Part shown: positions 1 to 7,448 of the stretch, in pieces
How the letters are laid out: each line of letters begins with the position of its first letter
How positions within the stretch are numbered: position 1 is the stretch's first letter
Source: Rhodospirillales bacterium
GTDB lineage: Bacteria; Pseudomonadota; Alphaproteobacteria; Rhodospirillales; UBA2165
Reading direction: 5' to 3'
Assembly (NCBI GenBank): GCA_022823235.1
Contig: JAJDXO010000026.1
Span: 1-64,000 of the forward strand
DNA: 64,000 nucleotides
Position numbers and translations under genes: made by a program
Notes under the pieces: generated by a model
What the model was told of the DNA's origin: nothing
The model's database searches: none
The model's input: only the letters and a program-made list of their open reading frames with translations

Positions 1-466
1 CCGCCGCGAGGAGCGCGCCCTTGTCCTCGATGTTCATGGTGACGTTCTGGCACCATAGAAGATCGAACGTCCGGTCCTCGAATTGCAGGTCGGTGGCGTC
101 ACCGACGGAGATTTCCACCAGATTTTCCATTCCCCGGCGGCGGGTCAGCTCTCGGGCGGCCTCGACGAAATCCGGCGTGATGTCGACGGCCGTCACCCGG
201 CAGCCGAATTTCCGCGCCAGCCAGCGGGCCGGGCCGCCGATGCCGCAGCCGACGTCCAGGACATGGGTTTCGGGCGTGATCTCCGAGAGGCCGTTGACCT
301 GGGCCGCCTGATCCCGGGTCGTGGCGATACCGCCCGAATGCAGATGTTCGACCGCCGCCAGGTCGTCGACCTCCAGGTTGTCAGGATCGAGACCGGCCGC
401 GCGGGTCGCCGCGTCGATGGCCTCGATCAGGTCGGGCCGGGCCCATTGAGCGTCGAGGCTGGCCAT
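1..466 (-). CDS. Class I SAM-dependent methyltransferase, 3' end cut by window edge
   Basis: This minus-strand reading frame starts with ATG at 466 and runs off the left edge, so only about 155 N-terminal residues are visible. Residues 66-80 read THVLDVGCGIGGPAR, the glycine-rich SAM-binding motif I, followed by the acidic loop VTAVDITPDF and then GDATDLQFEDRTFDLLW, which match motifs II and III of the UbiE/Methyltransf_11 group. The stop codon of the DUF1330 gene lies two bases upstream, so the two are probably co-transcribed. The substrate cannot be read from the sequence. Small-molecule methylation is the usual role of this family. Confidence 0.8.
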   Translation of the reverse strand, partial: MASLDAQWARPDLIEAIDAATRAAGLDPDNLEVDDLAAVEHLHSGGIATTRDQAAQVNGLSEITPETHVLDVGCGIGGPARWLARKFGCRVTAVDITPDFVEAARELTRRRGMENLVEISVGDATDLQFEDRTFDLLWCQNVTMNIEDKGALLAA

Positions 467-468
467 CT

Positions 469-759
469 CTATTCGTCGGCACCCTCGATGATGATGAGAT
501 TCCGCCCCGCTCCGTCCATGAACGGCACCGCCTTCTGGTAGTCGTCGGAGTGGTAGCACTCGACGGCCTTTTCATAGCTCTCGAACTCGACGACCACCGT
601 CGCGCCGGTTTCGCCGCCCTCCGGCGTCTCGTGCCGGCCGTTGCGGATGATGAGCCTGCCGCCAAAGGCCGGCACCACCGATTGGGCGATTTCCTGGTAG
701 CTCGCCTGAGCATCCCCGCCCGGGTGGGTGTAGCGCGAAATCCAATAGCCCTTGGCCAT
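469..759 (-). CDS. DUF1330 family protein
   Basis: This is a 96-residue protein beginning MAKGYWISRYTH. It has the DUF1330 pattern (a ferredoxin-like alpha/beta barrel related to dimeric monooxygenase-like folds), including VVEFESYEKAVECYHSDDYQ and a C-terminal NLIIIEGAD. The ATG at 759 was chosen because family members start at this MxKGYW sequence; longer upstream extensions are low-complexity and out of character. It is divergent from the nitrile hydratase-like operon, with about 110 bp between. The family function is not established. Many members sit in catabolic clusters. Confidence 0.85.
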   Translation of the reverse strand: MAKGYWISRYTHPGGDAQASYQEIAQSVVPAFGGRLIIRNGRHETPEGGETGATVVVEFESYEKAVECYHSDDYQKAVPFMDGAGRNLIIIEGADE

Positions 760-870
760 GGTGTCCTCCCTGGATGAATTGTGATGGGGTGAAGTATGGC
801 AGCCGGGTTGACGGCCCTCAAACGCGGCGCGACACTTTGTCCGATAACCAGGAGCGTCTTGGAGGAACCC

Positions 871-1185
871 ATGCCGTTGGAACGGGGACAGCACGATCTG
901 GGCGGCCTGCCGGGCGGCCCGATCGATCTCGAGGAGCACGAACTCCTCCCCTGGCACAAGACGATCAGCGCCGTCTTCACCGTCATGCGCCTGAAGGGCG
1001 AGATGACCATCGACGAGCTCCGCCGCTGCATCGAGGACGTGCCGCCGGACATCTACGATGGCGGCTACTACGAACGCTGGACCATCGCGCTCACCGACCT
1101 GATGGTCGAGAAGCGGCTTATCACCCGTGACGAGGTGGACGCCAAGATGGCGGCGCTGCGCGCGGCACGGGAGGCGGCGGAATGA
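871..1185 (+). CDS. Nitrile hydratase / thiocyanate hydrolase, beta N-terminal-half subunit
   Basis: The protein is 104 residues. The start is the ATG at 871, preceded by GGAGG eight bases upstream. It opens with HDLGGLPGG, the N-terminal signature of nitrile hydratase beta subunits, and later has DIYDGGYYERWTIALTDLM, matching the conserved YYE.W helix. It stops where the N-terminal half of a normal beta subunit would end. The next gene carries the other half and overlaps by 4 bp (ATGA). Thiocyanate hydrolase (ScnB/ScnA/ScnC) and toyocamycin nitrile hydratase have this three-subunit split; ordinary nitrile hydratases do not. The accessory activator P14K is related to this half, but the HDLGG start favours a structural subunit. 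Confidence 0.8.
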   Translation: MPLERGQHDLGGLPGGPIDLEEHELLPWHKTISAVFTVMRLKGEMTIDELRRCIEDVPPDIYDGGYYERWTIALTDLMVEKRLITRDEVDAKMAALRAAREAAE

Positions 1186-1496
1186 CCGGGGCGGCCTTGG
1201 GCCCGCCCGGCTACGCCGCCGGTGATGCGGTGCGCGTGGCGCTGACCTGGCCGCCCGGGCACCGGCGCATTCCCCAATATATCCGGGGCAAAGCCGGCGT
1301 CATCGAGCGCTATTGCGGCTCGTTCAGGAACCCGGAGGAACTGGCCTACGGGTTCGACGGGCTGCCCGAGCGGCACCTCTACCGGGTGCGGTTCCGGCAG
1401 GCCGAGGTTTGGGACGGCTATGACGGCCACCCGGAAGACACCATCGATCTCGAAATTCAGGAACATTGGCTGAGCCCAACGGAAGGAGACGCGTGA
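1182..1496 (+). CDS. Nitrile hydratase / thiocyanate hydrolase, beta C-terminal-half (SH3-like) subunit
   Basis: This 104-residue protein corresponds to the C-terminal SH3-like barrel of nitrile hydratase beta. It contains YAAGDAVRV, then HRRIPQYIRGKAGVIE, the conserved stretch in which the arginine of 'H.R.P.Y.RG..G' contacts the metal-claw cysteines of the alpha subunit. HLYRVRF and IDLEIQEHWL follow, also family-typical. It overlaps the preceding gene by 4 bp and the next by one base (TGATG), so translational coupling of the three genes is likely. Together with its neighbour it replaces the single beta chain of about 220 residues. Confidence 0.85.
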   Translation: MTGAALGPPGYAAGDAVRVALTWPPGHRRIPQYIRGKAGVIERYCGSFRNPEELAYGFDGLPERHLYRVRFRQAEVWDGYDGHPEDTIDLEIQEHWLSPTEGDA

Positions 1497-2155
1497 TGAC
1501 CGGCGACACCCATGATCACGGACATGACCACGGCGACGGGCCGGTCTTGACATACGCCGACGACTCGGTCCACGACCGGAATGAGACCGGACATTTCGAG
1601 CTGCTCACCGATGCGCTCAAGGAGCTGAGCATCGAGAAAGGCCTGGTGACCGCTACCGAAGTCCGGGAATACGTGGAGTTTTTCGATTCCCGGGGCACCG
1701 AGAAAGGCGCCGAGATCATCGCCAAGGCGTGGACCGACCCGGCCTACAAGGAACGCCTGCTCGCCGACGGGACGGCCGCCGCCGCGGAGCTGGATATCCC
1801 GATGGCGGGGGCGGAACTGGTGGTGGTCGAAAACACCGACGACGTTCACAACGTCATCGTCTGTACGCTGTGTTCCTGCTATCCCAGGACCATCCTCGGG
1901 CTGCCGCCGGACTGGTACAAATCCAAGTCCTACCGCTCGCGCACCGTCAACGAGCCTCGGTCGGTCCTGAAGGAGTTCGGCACCGAACTGCCCGACGGCG
2001 TGGCGCTCCGGGTCCACGATTCAAACGCCGATATGCGCTATCTGGTGCTGCCGAAGCGGCCCGCCGGCACGGAAGATTGGCCGGAAGAACGGCTCCGGGA
2101 ACTGGTGACCCGGGACAGCATGATTGGCGTCGCGCCGGCCAGGGATCCGGCCTAG
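1496..2155 (+). CDS. Cobalt-type nitrile hydratase alpha / thiocyanate hydrolase gamma subunit
   Basis: This 219-residue catalytic subunit carries VCTLCSCYP at about residue 121-129, the claw motif whose two outer cysteines are oxidised in the mature enzyme. Thr in CTLC marks the cobalt type; iron enzymes have Ser. LGLPPDWYKSKSYRSR and RVHDSNADMRYLVLP are typical downstream blocks. The ATG at 1496 follows GGAAGGAG and overlaps the previous stop. The N-terminus is unusual: THDHGHDHGDG is His-rich and could bind metal. It could hydrate a nitrile to an amide or hydrolyse thiocyanate; the sequence alone does not separate these. No separate cobalt chaperone gene follows. Confidence 0.88.
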   Translation: MTGDTHDHGHDHGDGPVLTYADDSVHDRNETGHFELLTDALKELSIEKGLVTATEVREYVEFFDSRGTEKGAEIIAKAWTDPAYKERLLADGTAAAAELDIPMAGAELVVVENTDDVHNVIVCTLCSCYPRTILGLPPDWYKSKSYRSRTVNEPRSVLKEFGTELPDGVALRVHDSNADMRYLVLPKRPAGTEDWPEERLRELVTRDSMIGVAPARDPA

Positions 2156-2167
2156 CCACGCGCCGGT

Positions 2168-2980
2168 TCAGGCAGCCTTCTCTTCCTCGAGTTCGGCCAG
2201 CAGCACCTCGGCTTCGGGCCAGGACTGGGCGCCGTTGGTGCGCATCTCGTTTTCGAGTTCGTCGGGCAGCCAGTCATAGATGGCGGGCTGAAAGGCGGGC
2301 CGCGCCGATACCGTCTCCCAGAATGCCGACACCTTCGGATATTTGCGCTCCCACATGGGCGACATGGAGAGAACGTGCAGCCGGTTGAGATAGATGGTCA
2401 TGGCGATATCGGCGAGCGAATAGTCGTCGCCGGCGAGCCACTTCCACTTGCCGAGGCTGTCCTCCATCCATTTGATCGTCTTGTTGAAGGTGAGGAGCGC
2501 GTTGGTGGCTTCCGGGGATTTCCAGCCGTCGACGATGGCGCTCCGCTTGCGCGCCCGGCGGATCGGATCGGGAATGGAGTTGATGTAGAAGTCGAACTCT
2601 TCCTTGGTTTTCTTCAGCGCCCCCACCCGGTGGGACGCGGCAAACGTCACCACCTGGGTCGCCGGGTGAAGATCCTCATCGACCATCTTGGTCCACAAGC
2701 GCATCTCGGCCCGCATCTTTGGATCATCCGGCACAAGTGACGGGCCATCGAACACCTCGTCGATGTATTCACAGATCACCGTGCTTTCGCGGACCACATG
2801 GCCGTCATGGACCAGGGTCGGCACCACGCACTTGGGATTGAGCCTGGCGTATTCGGCGGTGAACTGCTCGCTCTTCAGAATGTCGATATACCGGCTCTCC
2901 CAGGCCACGCCTTTCTCATCCAGGGTCAGACGCACCTTGGTGGCGCAGGCCGATGATCCATGGTGATAAAGCTCCAGCAT
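2168..2980 (-). CDS. Glutathione S-transferase family protein
   Basis: This 270-residue protein has an N-terminal thioredoxin-fold GST domain (LELYHHGSSACATKVRLTL, then CVVPTLVHDG with the cis-Pro, then ESTVICEYID binding the gamma-glutamyl group). An all-helical C-terminal domain contains WLAGDDYSLADIAM, the GST_C fold motif. A Ser near residue 9 of the SSAC stretch is the likely glutathione-activating residue. The ATG at 2980 was chosen because GGAGG lies directly upstream. A TGTCC-N7-GGACG palindrome at 3056 sits in its promoter region. GSTs of this kind occur in aromatic and aryl-ether degradation, but the substrate here is unknown. Confidence 0.85.
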   Translation of the reverse strand: MLELYHHGSSACATKVRLTLDEKGVAWESRYIDILKSEQFTAEYARLNPKCVVPTLVHDGHVVRESTVICEYIDEVFDGPSLVPDDPKMRAEMRLWTKMVDEDLHPATQVVTFAASHRVGALKKTKEEFDFYINSIPDPIRRARKRSAIVDGWKSPEATNALLTFNKTIKWMEDSLGKWKWLAGDDYSLADIAMTIYLNRLHVLSMSPMWERKYPKVSAFWETVSARPAFQPAIYDWLPDELENEMRTNGAQSWPEAEVLLAELEEEKAA

Positions 2981-3055
2981 GTCCGCCTCCAAAAACCTCT
3001 TCTTATGAGGGAGTCGTCACCGGCCGGCCCGGCGGGTAAAGGGTCCGCCGCACCG

Positions 3056-3072
3056 TGTCCGTGATCCGGACG
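3056..3072. promoter_or_regulatory. Putative IclR operator (GST promoter)
   Basis: TGTCC-gtgatcc-GGACG matches the TGTCC-N7-GGACA palindrome found upstream of both iclR genes in nine of ten arm positions. It lies between iclR1 and the GST gene, 76 bp upstream of the GST start. That binding is by the neighbouring IclR proteins is inferred from location and symmetry. Confidence 0.5.
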
Positions 3073-3083
3073 GGAACCGGCGC

Positions 3084-3929
3084 TTAGCTGGCCTCGCGGA
3101 TGGGGATGAGGTCGTCGTCATCGTCGTCGGTGCGGGCCTGCATCTCCTCCATCCGGTCGGCGATCTCCTTGGCCGCCGCCTGCAGCTGGTTCATGTGCCG
3201 CTCTGCAATCTGCTCGGCGGTCGCGGCGGAGGCGATGTAGGTGAGCGGCAAGCTCGCCCGGGCATAGCCGTTCACCAGAACCGGCACCGCCAGGGTTTCG
3301 GTCTTGGGGTGCAGCCGGAAGGAATCGTCGCCGACCGCCCAGCCGCGGCTCCGGGTCACGGCGAGGATGCGCTCGATGTAATCCGGTTTGTGGGCCACCT
3401 TGTCGAAATCGTCGTCGGAACTCTTCAGGTTCTCGATGATCGCTTGCCGCTCCGGGTCCGGGCAGTAGCTCAAATATGCCCGTCCCGATGCCGACTGAAG
3501 CATAGGCAGCCGCTGGCCGACCGCGACCCGGTCTATGGTGAAGGGGGAGCGGCCGCGGGTGGATTCCCGGATATACATGGCATTGTCGGAAAAGGTGGAC
3601 AGCTCGGTCGGCCAGACCACTTCCTGCACCAAACGTCCGAGAATGGGTACGGCGATATCGGCGATCCATTCCTCGTCCTTGAATCCCGAACTCAGCCGCC
3701 GGACCATGTGGGTCAGGTGGAAGCGGTCGGTCGCTTCCTGCCGGCGCACGTAGCCGAAATTCCGCAGGGTATCGAGGATGCGGTAGATGGCCTGGCGGGA
3801 AATGCCGGTGTCCCGGTTGAGTTCCAGCACCGTCGCGCCGTTGCGCAGGTTCAGCGCGCGCAAAACGATCAGCAGCCTCTCGGCGCTGCGCATGCCGCTT
3901 GCGCGCTTCTCACTCGAATTTTCAGCCAT
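3084..3929 (-). CDS. IclR family transcriptional regulator 1
   Basis: This 281-residue regulator has an N-terminal winged helix-turn-helix (TVLELNRDTGISRQAIYRIL, about residues 33-52) followed by the IclR effector-binding domain (RSPFTIDRVAVGQRLPML, SASGRAYLSY, and a C-terminal ATAEQIAERH). The ATG at 3929 was preferred over an upstream start because it gives the usual family length and leaves a palindrome free in the promoter. The C-terminus has an acidic DDDDDD run. It is clearly paralogous to the next gene, 73 bp away. Likely ligands are aromatic acids, judging from the family and the LigAB genes in the window. Confidence 0.88.
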   Translation of the reverse strand: MAENSSEKRASGMRSAERLLIVLRALNLRNGATVLELNRDTGISRQAIYRILDTLRNFGYVRRQEATDRFHLTHMVRRLSSGFKDEEWIADIAVPILGRLVQEVVWPTELSTFSDNAMYIRESTRGRSPFTIDRVAVGQRLPMLQSASGRAYLSYCPDPERQAIIENLKSSDDDFDKVAHKPDYIERILAVTRSRGWAVGDDSFRLHPKTETLAVPVLVNGYARASLPLTYIASAATAEQIAERHMNQLQAAAKEIADRMEEMQARTDDDDDDLIPIREAS

Positions 3930-3957
3930 AAATCCCTTGGACTTCCTTATCTCGGCA

Positions 3958-3974
3958 TGTCCGGTTAACGGACA
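3958..3974. promoter_or_regulatory. Putative IclR operator (iclR1 promoter)
   Basis: TGTCC-ggttaac-GGACA is a perfect inverted repeat, which also reads TGTCCG-N5-CGGACA, 29 bp upstream of the iclR1 start. The position suggests autoregulation. The same arms and spacing recur at 4835, 4897, 3056 and 23863. Confidence 0.65.
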
Positions 3975-4002
3975 ATATACAAGGGGGAACGGTTTGAAAA
4001 GC

Positions 4003-4818
4003 CTATTTGGCGGGCCGCGCCTGTTGCTGAAGCTCCCGGCTGCGCACTTCGATCTCACGGGCGGCCCGCAACAAGGCGTCCAGATGCCGCGCCGCGATCT
4101 CCTCGGCGGTCGCCGCGGACGCGATGAAGGTGATGCCGACCGCCGCCATCACCCGTTCACCGCTCATCACCGGCACCGCGATGGTGGAGGTCTTGATTTC
4201 CGCCATATATTTGGAATAACGCACCGCGTAGCCGCGCTCGCGGGTGGTCTCGATGACCGCATCCACATAGCCTTTGCGGTGAATAAGCCGGTCATACTCG
4301 TCGTCCGATTTCTGAAGCGCGTCCAGGATGTGTTCCCGCTCCAGCGCCGGACAGTAGCTCAAATAGGCCCGGCCCATGGCGGAGATCAGCATCGGCAGGC
4401 GCTGGCCGACGGTGACCCGGTCGATGGTGAACGGGCTGTTGCGGCGCGTGGTTTCCCTGAGATACATGGCGTCGTTGAGAAAAGTGGCGAGGTCCGTCGG
4501 CCAGACCACTTCGGCCAACAGATCCTCCAGAACCGGCGCGGCGATTTCCGTCACCCACCCTTCCTCGAAATATCCGTCCGCCAGTTCCCGAACGAGGTGG
4601 GTCAGATAGTATCGGTCGTCGGTTTCCTGGCGGCGCACGTAGCCGAACTCCTCCAGGGTCGCCAACATCCGGTAGATGGATTGCCGCGAAATGCCGGTCT
4701 GCCGGCTGAGCTCCAACACCTTGGATCCATTGTGCTGATTGAGGGTCTTGAGGATCACCAGCAGACGGCGAATGGATTTGACGCCGTTGCGGGATTCCTC
4801 CGGTGCGAGCCGGTTCAT
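4003..4818 (-). CDS. IclR family transcriptional regulator 2
   Basis: This 271-residue protein is paralogous to the downstream regulator. Its helix-turn-helix is KVLELSRQTGISRQSIYRML and its effector domain includes NSPFTIDRVTVGQRLPML and SAMGRAYLSYCP, nearly the same wording as regulator 1. Residues 190-240 (SKYMAEIKTSTIAVPVM) differ more, consistent with a different or shared ligand pocket after duplication. Two copies of the TGTCC-N7-GGACA palindrome lie within 100 bp upstream. The pair probably arose by tandem duplication and may cross-regulate; that is inference. Confidence 0.88.
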   Translation of the reverse strand: MNRLAPEESRNGVKSIRRLLVILKTLNQHNGSKVLELSRQTGISRQSIYRMLATLEEFGYVRRQETDDRYYLTHLVRELADGYFEEGWVTEIAAPVLEDLLAEVVWPTDLATFLNDAMYLRETTRRNSPFTIDRVTVGQRLPMLISAMGRAYLSYCPALEREHILDALQKSDDEYDRLIHRKGYVDAVIETTRERGYAVRYSKYMAEIKTSTIAVPVMSGERVMAAVGITFIASAATAEEIAARHLDALLRAAREIEVRSRELQQQARPAK

Positions 4819-4834
4819 GGGTGACTCCCCAGGT

Positions 4835-4851
4835 TGTCCTTAACGTGGACA
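4835..4851. promoter_or_regulatory. Putative IclR operator (iclR2, proximal)
   Basis: TGTCC-ttaacgt-GGACA is a perfect five-base inverted repeat with seven-base spacer, 16 bp upstream of the iclR2 start codon. A repressor bound here would overlap the ribosome-binding or transcription start region. Confidence 0.6.
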
Positions 4852-4896
4852 AAATAGGGAAGACAGCGGGTCAAATATATGGAATTAGCGCCATTT

Positions 4897-4913
4897 CGTC
4901 CGTTATTCGGACA
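4897..4913. promoter_or_regulatory. Putative IclR operator (iclR2, distal)
   Basis: CGTCC-gttattc-GGACA keeps GTCCG-N5-CGGAC symmetry and lies 62 bp (about six helical turns) upstream of the 4835 site, centre to centre. Two sites in phase would suit a dimer or tetramer of an IclR protein. It also touches the 3' end of the NIPSNAP gene. Confidence 0.5.
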
Positions 4914-4916
4914 ATT

Positions 4917-5237
4917 CTAGGCCGGGTTCACCTCCGGTGTCGGCACGGCGGACAGGATCATGTTCTCTTCCGAGGCCACCATCGGCGCGGCCTGCTTGAG
5001 GAAGGCCAGCCAGTCCCGGTTCCCGGCCAATTTCGCGCGCCTCCCGGCGCGATCCTCGTAGCTTTCGTACTCCCAGATCAGGATCACCCGGCTCGGATCC
5101 CCCACCTCGGTGCGGTAAAACGCCTTGAGATGGCCGCCGATGGGCAGCTGCACGGCCAAGCCCACCCGACGGTAAAGCTCGGCAAACTCGGCCGCCCGCC
5201 CCACGTGGCAGGTATAAATCCGCATTTCGGTGAGCAT
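4917..5237 (-). CDS. NIPSNAP family protein
   Basis: This 106-residue protein begins MLTEMRIYTCHVGRAAEF, the typical NIPSNAP opening, and contains RVILIWEYESYEDRAGRRA, the second conserved block of this dimeric alpha/beta-barrel family. ATG at 5237 follows GGGAG. Family members are small, soluble and often encoded beside catabolic genes; their biochemical role is not settled. It is divergent from the flavodoxin-like gene across 79 bp. Confidence 0.85.
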   Translation of the reverse strand: MLTEMRIYTCHVGRAAEFAELYRRVGLAVQLPIGGHLKAFYRTEVGDPSRVILIWEYESYEDRAGRRAKLAGNRDWLAFLKQAAPMVASEENMILSAVPTPEVNPA

Positions 5238-5316
5238 GATACTTGTCTCCCGCCTCAGGGTTTGAATAGATGACAAGGCTATGGCGTTCGCGCCGGAATG
5301 CAAGAAAGGAGCCCCG

Positions 5317-5922
5317 ATGGCCGACATTCTTGTCCTGTTACACAGCGTTTCCGGAGGCACCTACCGACTGGCCCGGGCGGTTGCCGAGGGCATCGAGGCG
5401 GTGGACGGCTGCCGGGCCGAACTCAGGCGGGTGCCCGACATCGACGACGGCGACAGCATCTTCGGCGGACAGGTTCAAGAGCGCCCCCCCGGACTGCTCG
5501 ATTTGCCAATCGCGTCCCCCGGCGATCTGGAAAATTTCGACGGGTTCGCCGTCGGCTGCCCGATTTATTTCGGCCGGCTGAGCTCGGCCATGGCCTATTT
5601 CTGGGATCACACGGGCAAGCAGTGGGGAGACCTCACCGGCAAGACAGCCACCGCCTTCGTCGCCGGCGGATCGGGGGCCGGCAGCGAGACCGCGATCCTC
5701 TCCCTGTGGAGCATCTTCGCCGCGCACGGGCTGACCATCGTGCCGCTGGGCACCCGCGCCCAATCCGCATCCGGCGCGGGCGACGTCACCGGCGCCGGAT
5801 CCTACGGCGCCGCGAGCATCGGCAGCGGGCCGGGCGAGCGGCCATCCGCCCCCGAACTCGCCGCGGCGCGCATTCAGGGCGCCGCCTTTGCCGAGGTGAC
5901 CCGGGCGTTAGTTGCCGGTTGA
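5317..5922 (+). CDS. Flavodoxin-like / WrbA-type flavoprotein
   Basis: This 201-residue protein starts MADILVLLHSVSGGTYRLAR, which matches the FMN phosphate-binding loop of flavodoxin/WrbA proteins. FAVGCPIYFGRLSSAMAYFWD corresponds to the 'GxPtryG...' ring-stacking loop, and TATAFVAGGSGAGSETA to the later core strand and loop. The ATG at 5317 has AAGGAG eight bases upstream, so the upstream ATG at 5281 is unlikely. The likely role is an NAD(P)H:quinone oxidoreductase or a related FMN reductase. Its 3' end overlaps tupA convergently by 15 bp. Confidence 0.8.
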   Translation: MADILVLLHSVSGGTYRLARAVAEGIEAVDGCRAELRRVPDIDDGDSIFGGQVQERPPGLLDLPIASPGDLENFDGFAVGCPIYFGRLSSAMAYFWDHTGKQWGDLTGKTATAFVAGGSGAGSETAILSLWSIFAAHGLTIVPLGTRAQSASGAGDVTGAGSYGAASIGSGPGERPSAPELAAARIQGAAFAEVTRALVAG

Positions 5923-6735
5923 CGGGTTCGCGTTGGGAGTGAACAGTTGCCGGCCCCGTTTGCGGAACGCGGCAATCGCCGCCTGCCCGGCGGCCCCGGT
6001 CAGCCAAGCGACAAAAAGATTTGCCTCATCGGCCTTCACGTGCGGATGGCGCGCCGGATTGACGACAATGACACCGTACTGATTGAACAGCGCCGGGTCC
6101 CCCTCGACCAGAACCGCGAGCGATCCCTTGTTGGAGAAACCGGTCCACGTCCCGCGGTCGGTCAGGATGTAGGCGTTCATGCCGGACGCCGTATTGAGCG
6201 CCGCGCCCATGCCCGCCCCGACCTCGCGAAACCATTTCCCCCGTCCGGCCGCGGGATCGGCGCCGCTGGCCCGCCAGATGGACTGTTCGGCCTTGTGGGT
6301 ACCCGAATTGTCGCCCCGGGAGACGAACAGGTGCCGGCCCCGGGCGATTCCCGCAAACGCATCCGTCGCCCGGACCATACCCTTGATCCCGGCCGGATCG
6401 CCCGCGGGACCCGCAACCACGAAGTCATTGTACATCACGTCAAAACGCTCGAGGCCGAAACCACCGGCGACGAACTTCTCTTCCGACGGCTTGTGGTGAA
6501 CCAGCAAGACATCGGCGTCGCCCCTTTCCGCAAGCCGGATGGCCTGGCCGGTCCCGACGGCGACCACCCGGACGGCGATCCCGCTTTGGGCCTGAAACCT
6601 TGGCAGGATATCCGCGAACAGGCCCGAATTATCGGTCGACGTGGTGGATGCCAGGGTGATGAACCGGTCTTGCGCCTGGGCCGGAGCCTCGGCCCAGACA
6701 AGCGCCCAGGCCAGAACGGTCAGCCACCTCACCAC
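5908..6735 (-). CDS. tupA: Tungstate ABC transporter substrate-binding protein TupA
   Basis: This 275-residue periplasmic protein has a signal peptide ending near AQA-QD at residue 22. It is followed by ITLASTTSTDNSGL, the TTTS-type motif that distinguishes TupA from ModA and WtpA. Conserved RGDNSGTHKAE and YILTDRGTW also fit PBP-like tungstate binders. The start is a GTG at 6735, or the next GTG at 6732, which would give a GTGA overlap with the stop of the ATPase gene. It is the third gene of a tupB-tupC-tupA operon. Tungstate selectivity is inferred from family membership. Confidence 0.88.
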   Translation of the reverse strand: MVRWLTVLAWALVWAEAPAQAQDRFITLASTTSTDNSGLFADILPRFQAQSGIAVRVVAVGTGQAIRLAERGDADVLLVHHKPSEEKFVAGGFGLERFDVMYNDFVVAGPAGDPAGIKGMVRATDAFAGIARGRHLFVSRGDNSGTHKAEQSIWRASGADPAAGRGKWFREVGAGMGAALNTASGMNAYILTDRGTWTGFSNKGSLAVLVEGDPALFNQYGVIVVNPARHPHVKADEANLFVAWLTGAAGQAAIAAFRKRGRQLFTPNANPSTGN

Positions 6736-7439
6736 AACAGATCTCCTCTCAAGTAGGCCGCCGCCTCTTCGGTGGACGGCTGGGAGAAGAACTTGTCGGC
6801 GCCGGCCCGTTCGGCCACCCGCCCGCGGTGGAGGAAGATCACCTCGTCGGCGAGGCGGCGCGCCTGACCGATATCATGGGTGGTCATGACGATCTTCGCC
6901 CCGCTGTCGTGAATGCCGGAGACGATCTCCTCGACCGCCCGGGTCGCGCCGGGATCCAGATTGGCGGTCGGCTCGTCCAGGAACAAAATCTCGGGCTCCA
7001 GCGCCCAGGTCCGGGCAAGGGCCAGGCGCTGCTGCTCGCCGCCGGAGAGCAGGCGGGCGGGCTGGTCGGCGAAGTCGGTCAGTCCGGTGCGCCGAAGCGC
7101 ATCCGCCACCCGCCGGGCCCGTTCCCCGGCCTCGACCTTCCTCAGCTTGAGCCCGTAGGCGACGTTGGCCGCGACGCTGCGGCGCAGCATCACCGGCTTC
7201 TGAAACACCATGGCCTGACGTTCGTACTGGCGGGTCGTTCCCTCGGCCCAGCGGACCTTGCCGCCGCTGGGTCCGAGCAGTCCGTGGCAAATCCGGAGCA
7301 GCAGGCTCTTGCCGGCGCCGTTGGCGCCGAGAATGACGGTCTTGGGCCCGCTTTCGATGGTCAGGGAGATGCCGTCCAACAGCGCCCGGTCACCGGCGCG
7401 GAAGGAAACCTTGTCGAGGCTCAGGGGGAGGATGGACAT
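6729..7439 (-). CDS. tupC: Tungstate ABC transporter ATP-binding protein
   Basis: This 236-residue ABC ATPase has Walker A GANGAGKS near residue 38, the signature LSGGEQQR, Walker B ILFLDEPTANLD and the H-loop in MTTHDIGQ. It lacks the C-terminal regulatory (TOBE/MOP) domain that ModC carries, as expected for TupC. It is nine bases downstream of the permease gene and overlaps tupA by a few bases, so all three are one operon. Confidence 0.9.
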   Translation of the reverse strand: MSILPLSLDKVSFRAGDRALLDGISLTIESGPKTVILGANGAGKSLLLRICHGLLGPSGGKVRWAEGTTRQYERQAMVFQKPVMLRRSVAANVAYGLKLRKVEAGERARRVADALRRTGLTDFADQPARLLSGGEQQRLALARTWALEPEILFLDEPTANLDPGATRAVEEIVSGIHDSGAKIVMTTHDIGQARRLADEVIFLHRGRVAERAGADKFFSQPSTEEAAAYLRGDLLW

Positions 7440-7448
7440 GTGCCGCGC

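Noticed and set aside
5238..5316. CTTGTC-N21-GACAAG inverted repeat between NIPSNAP and flavodoxin genes
   Set aside because: Long spacer and short arms; no second copy found, so not supported as an operator.
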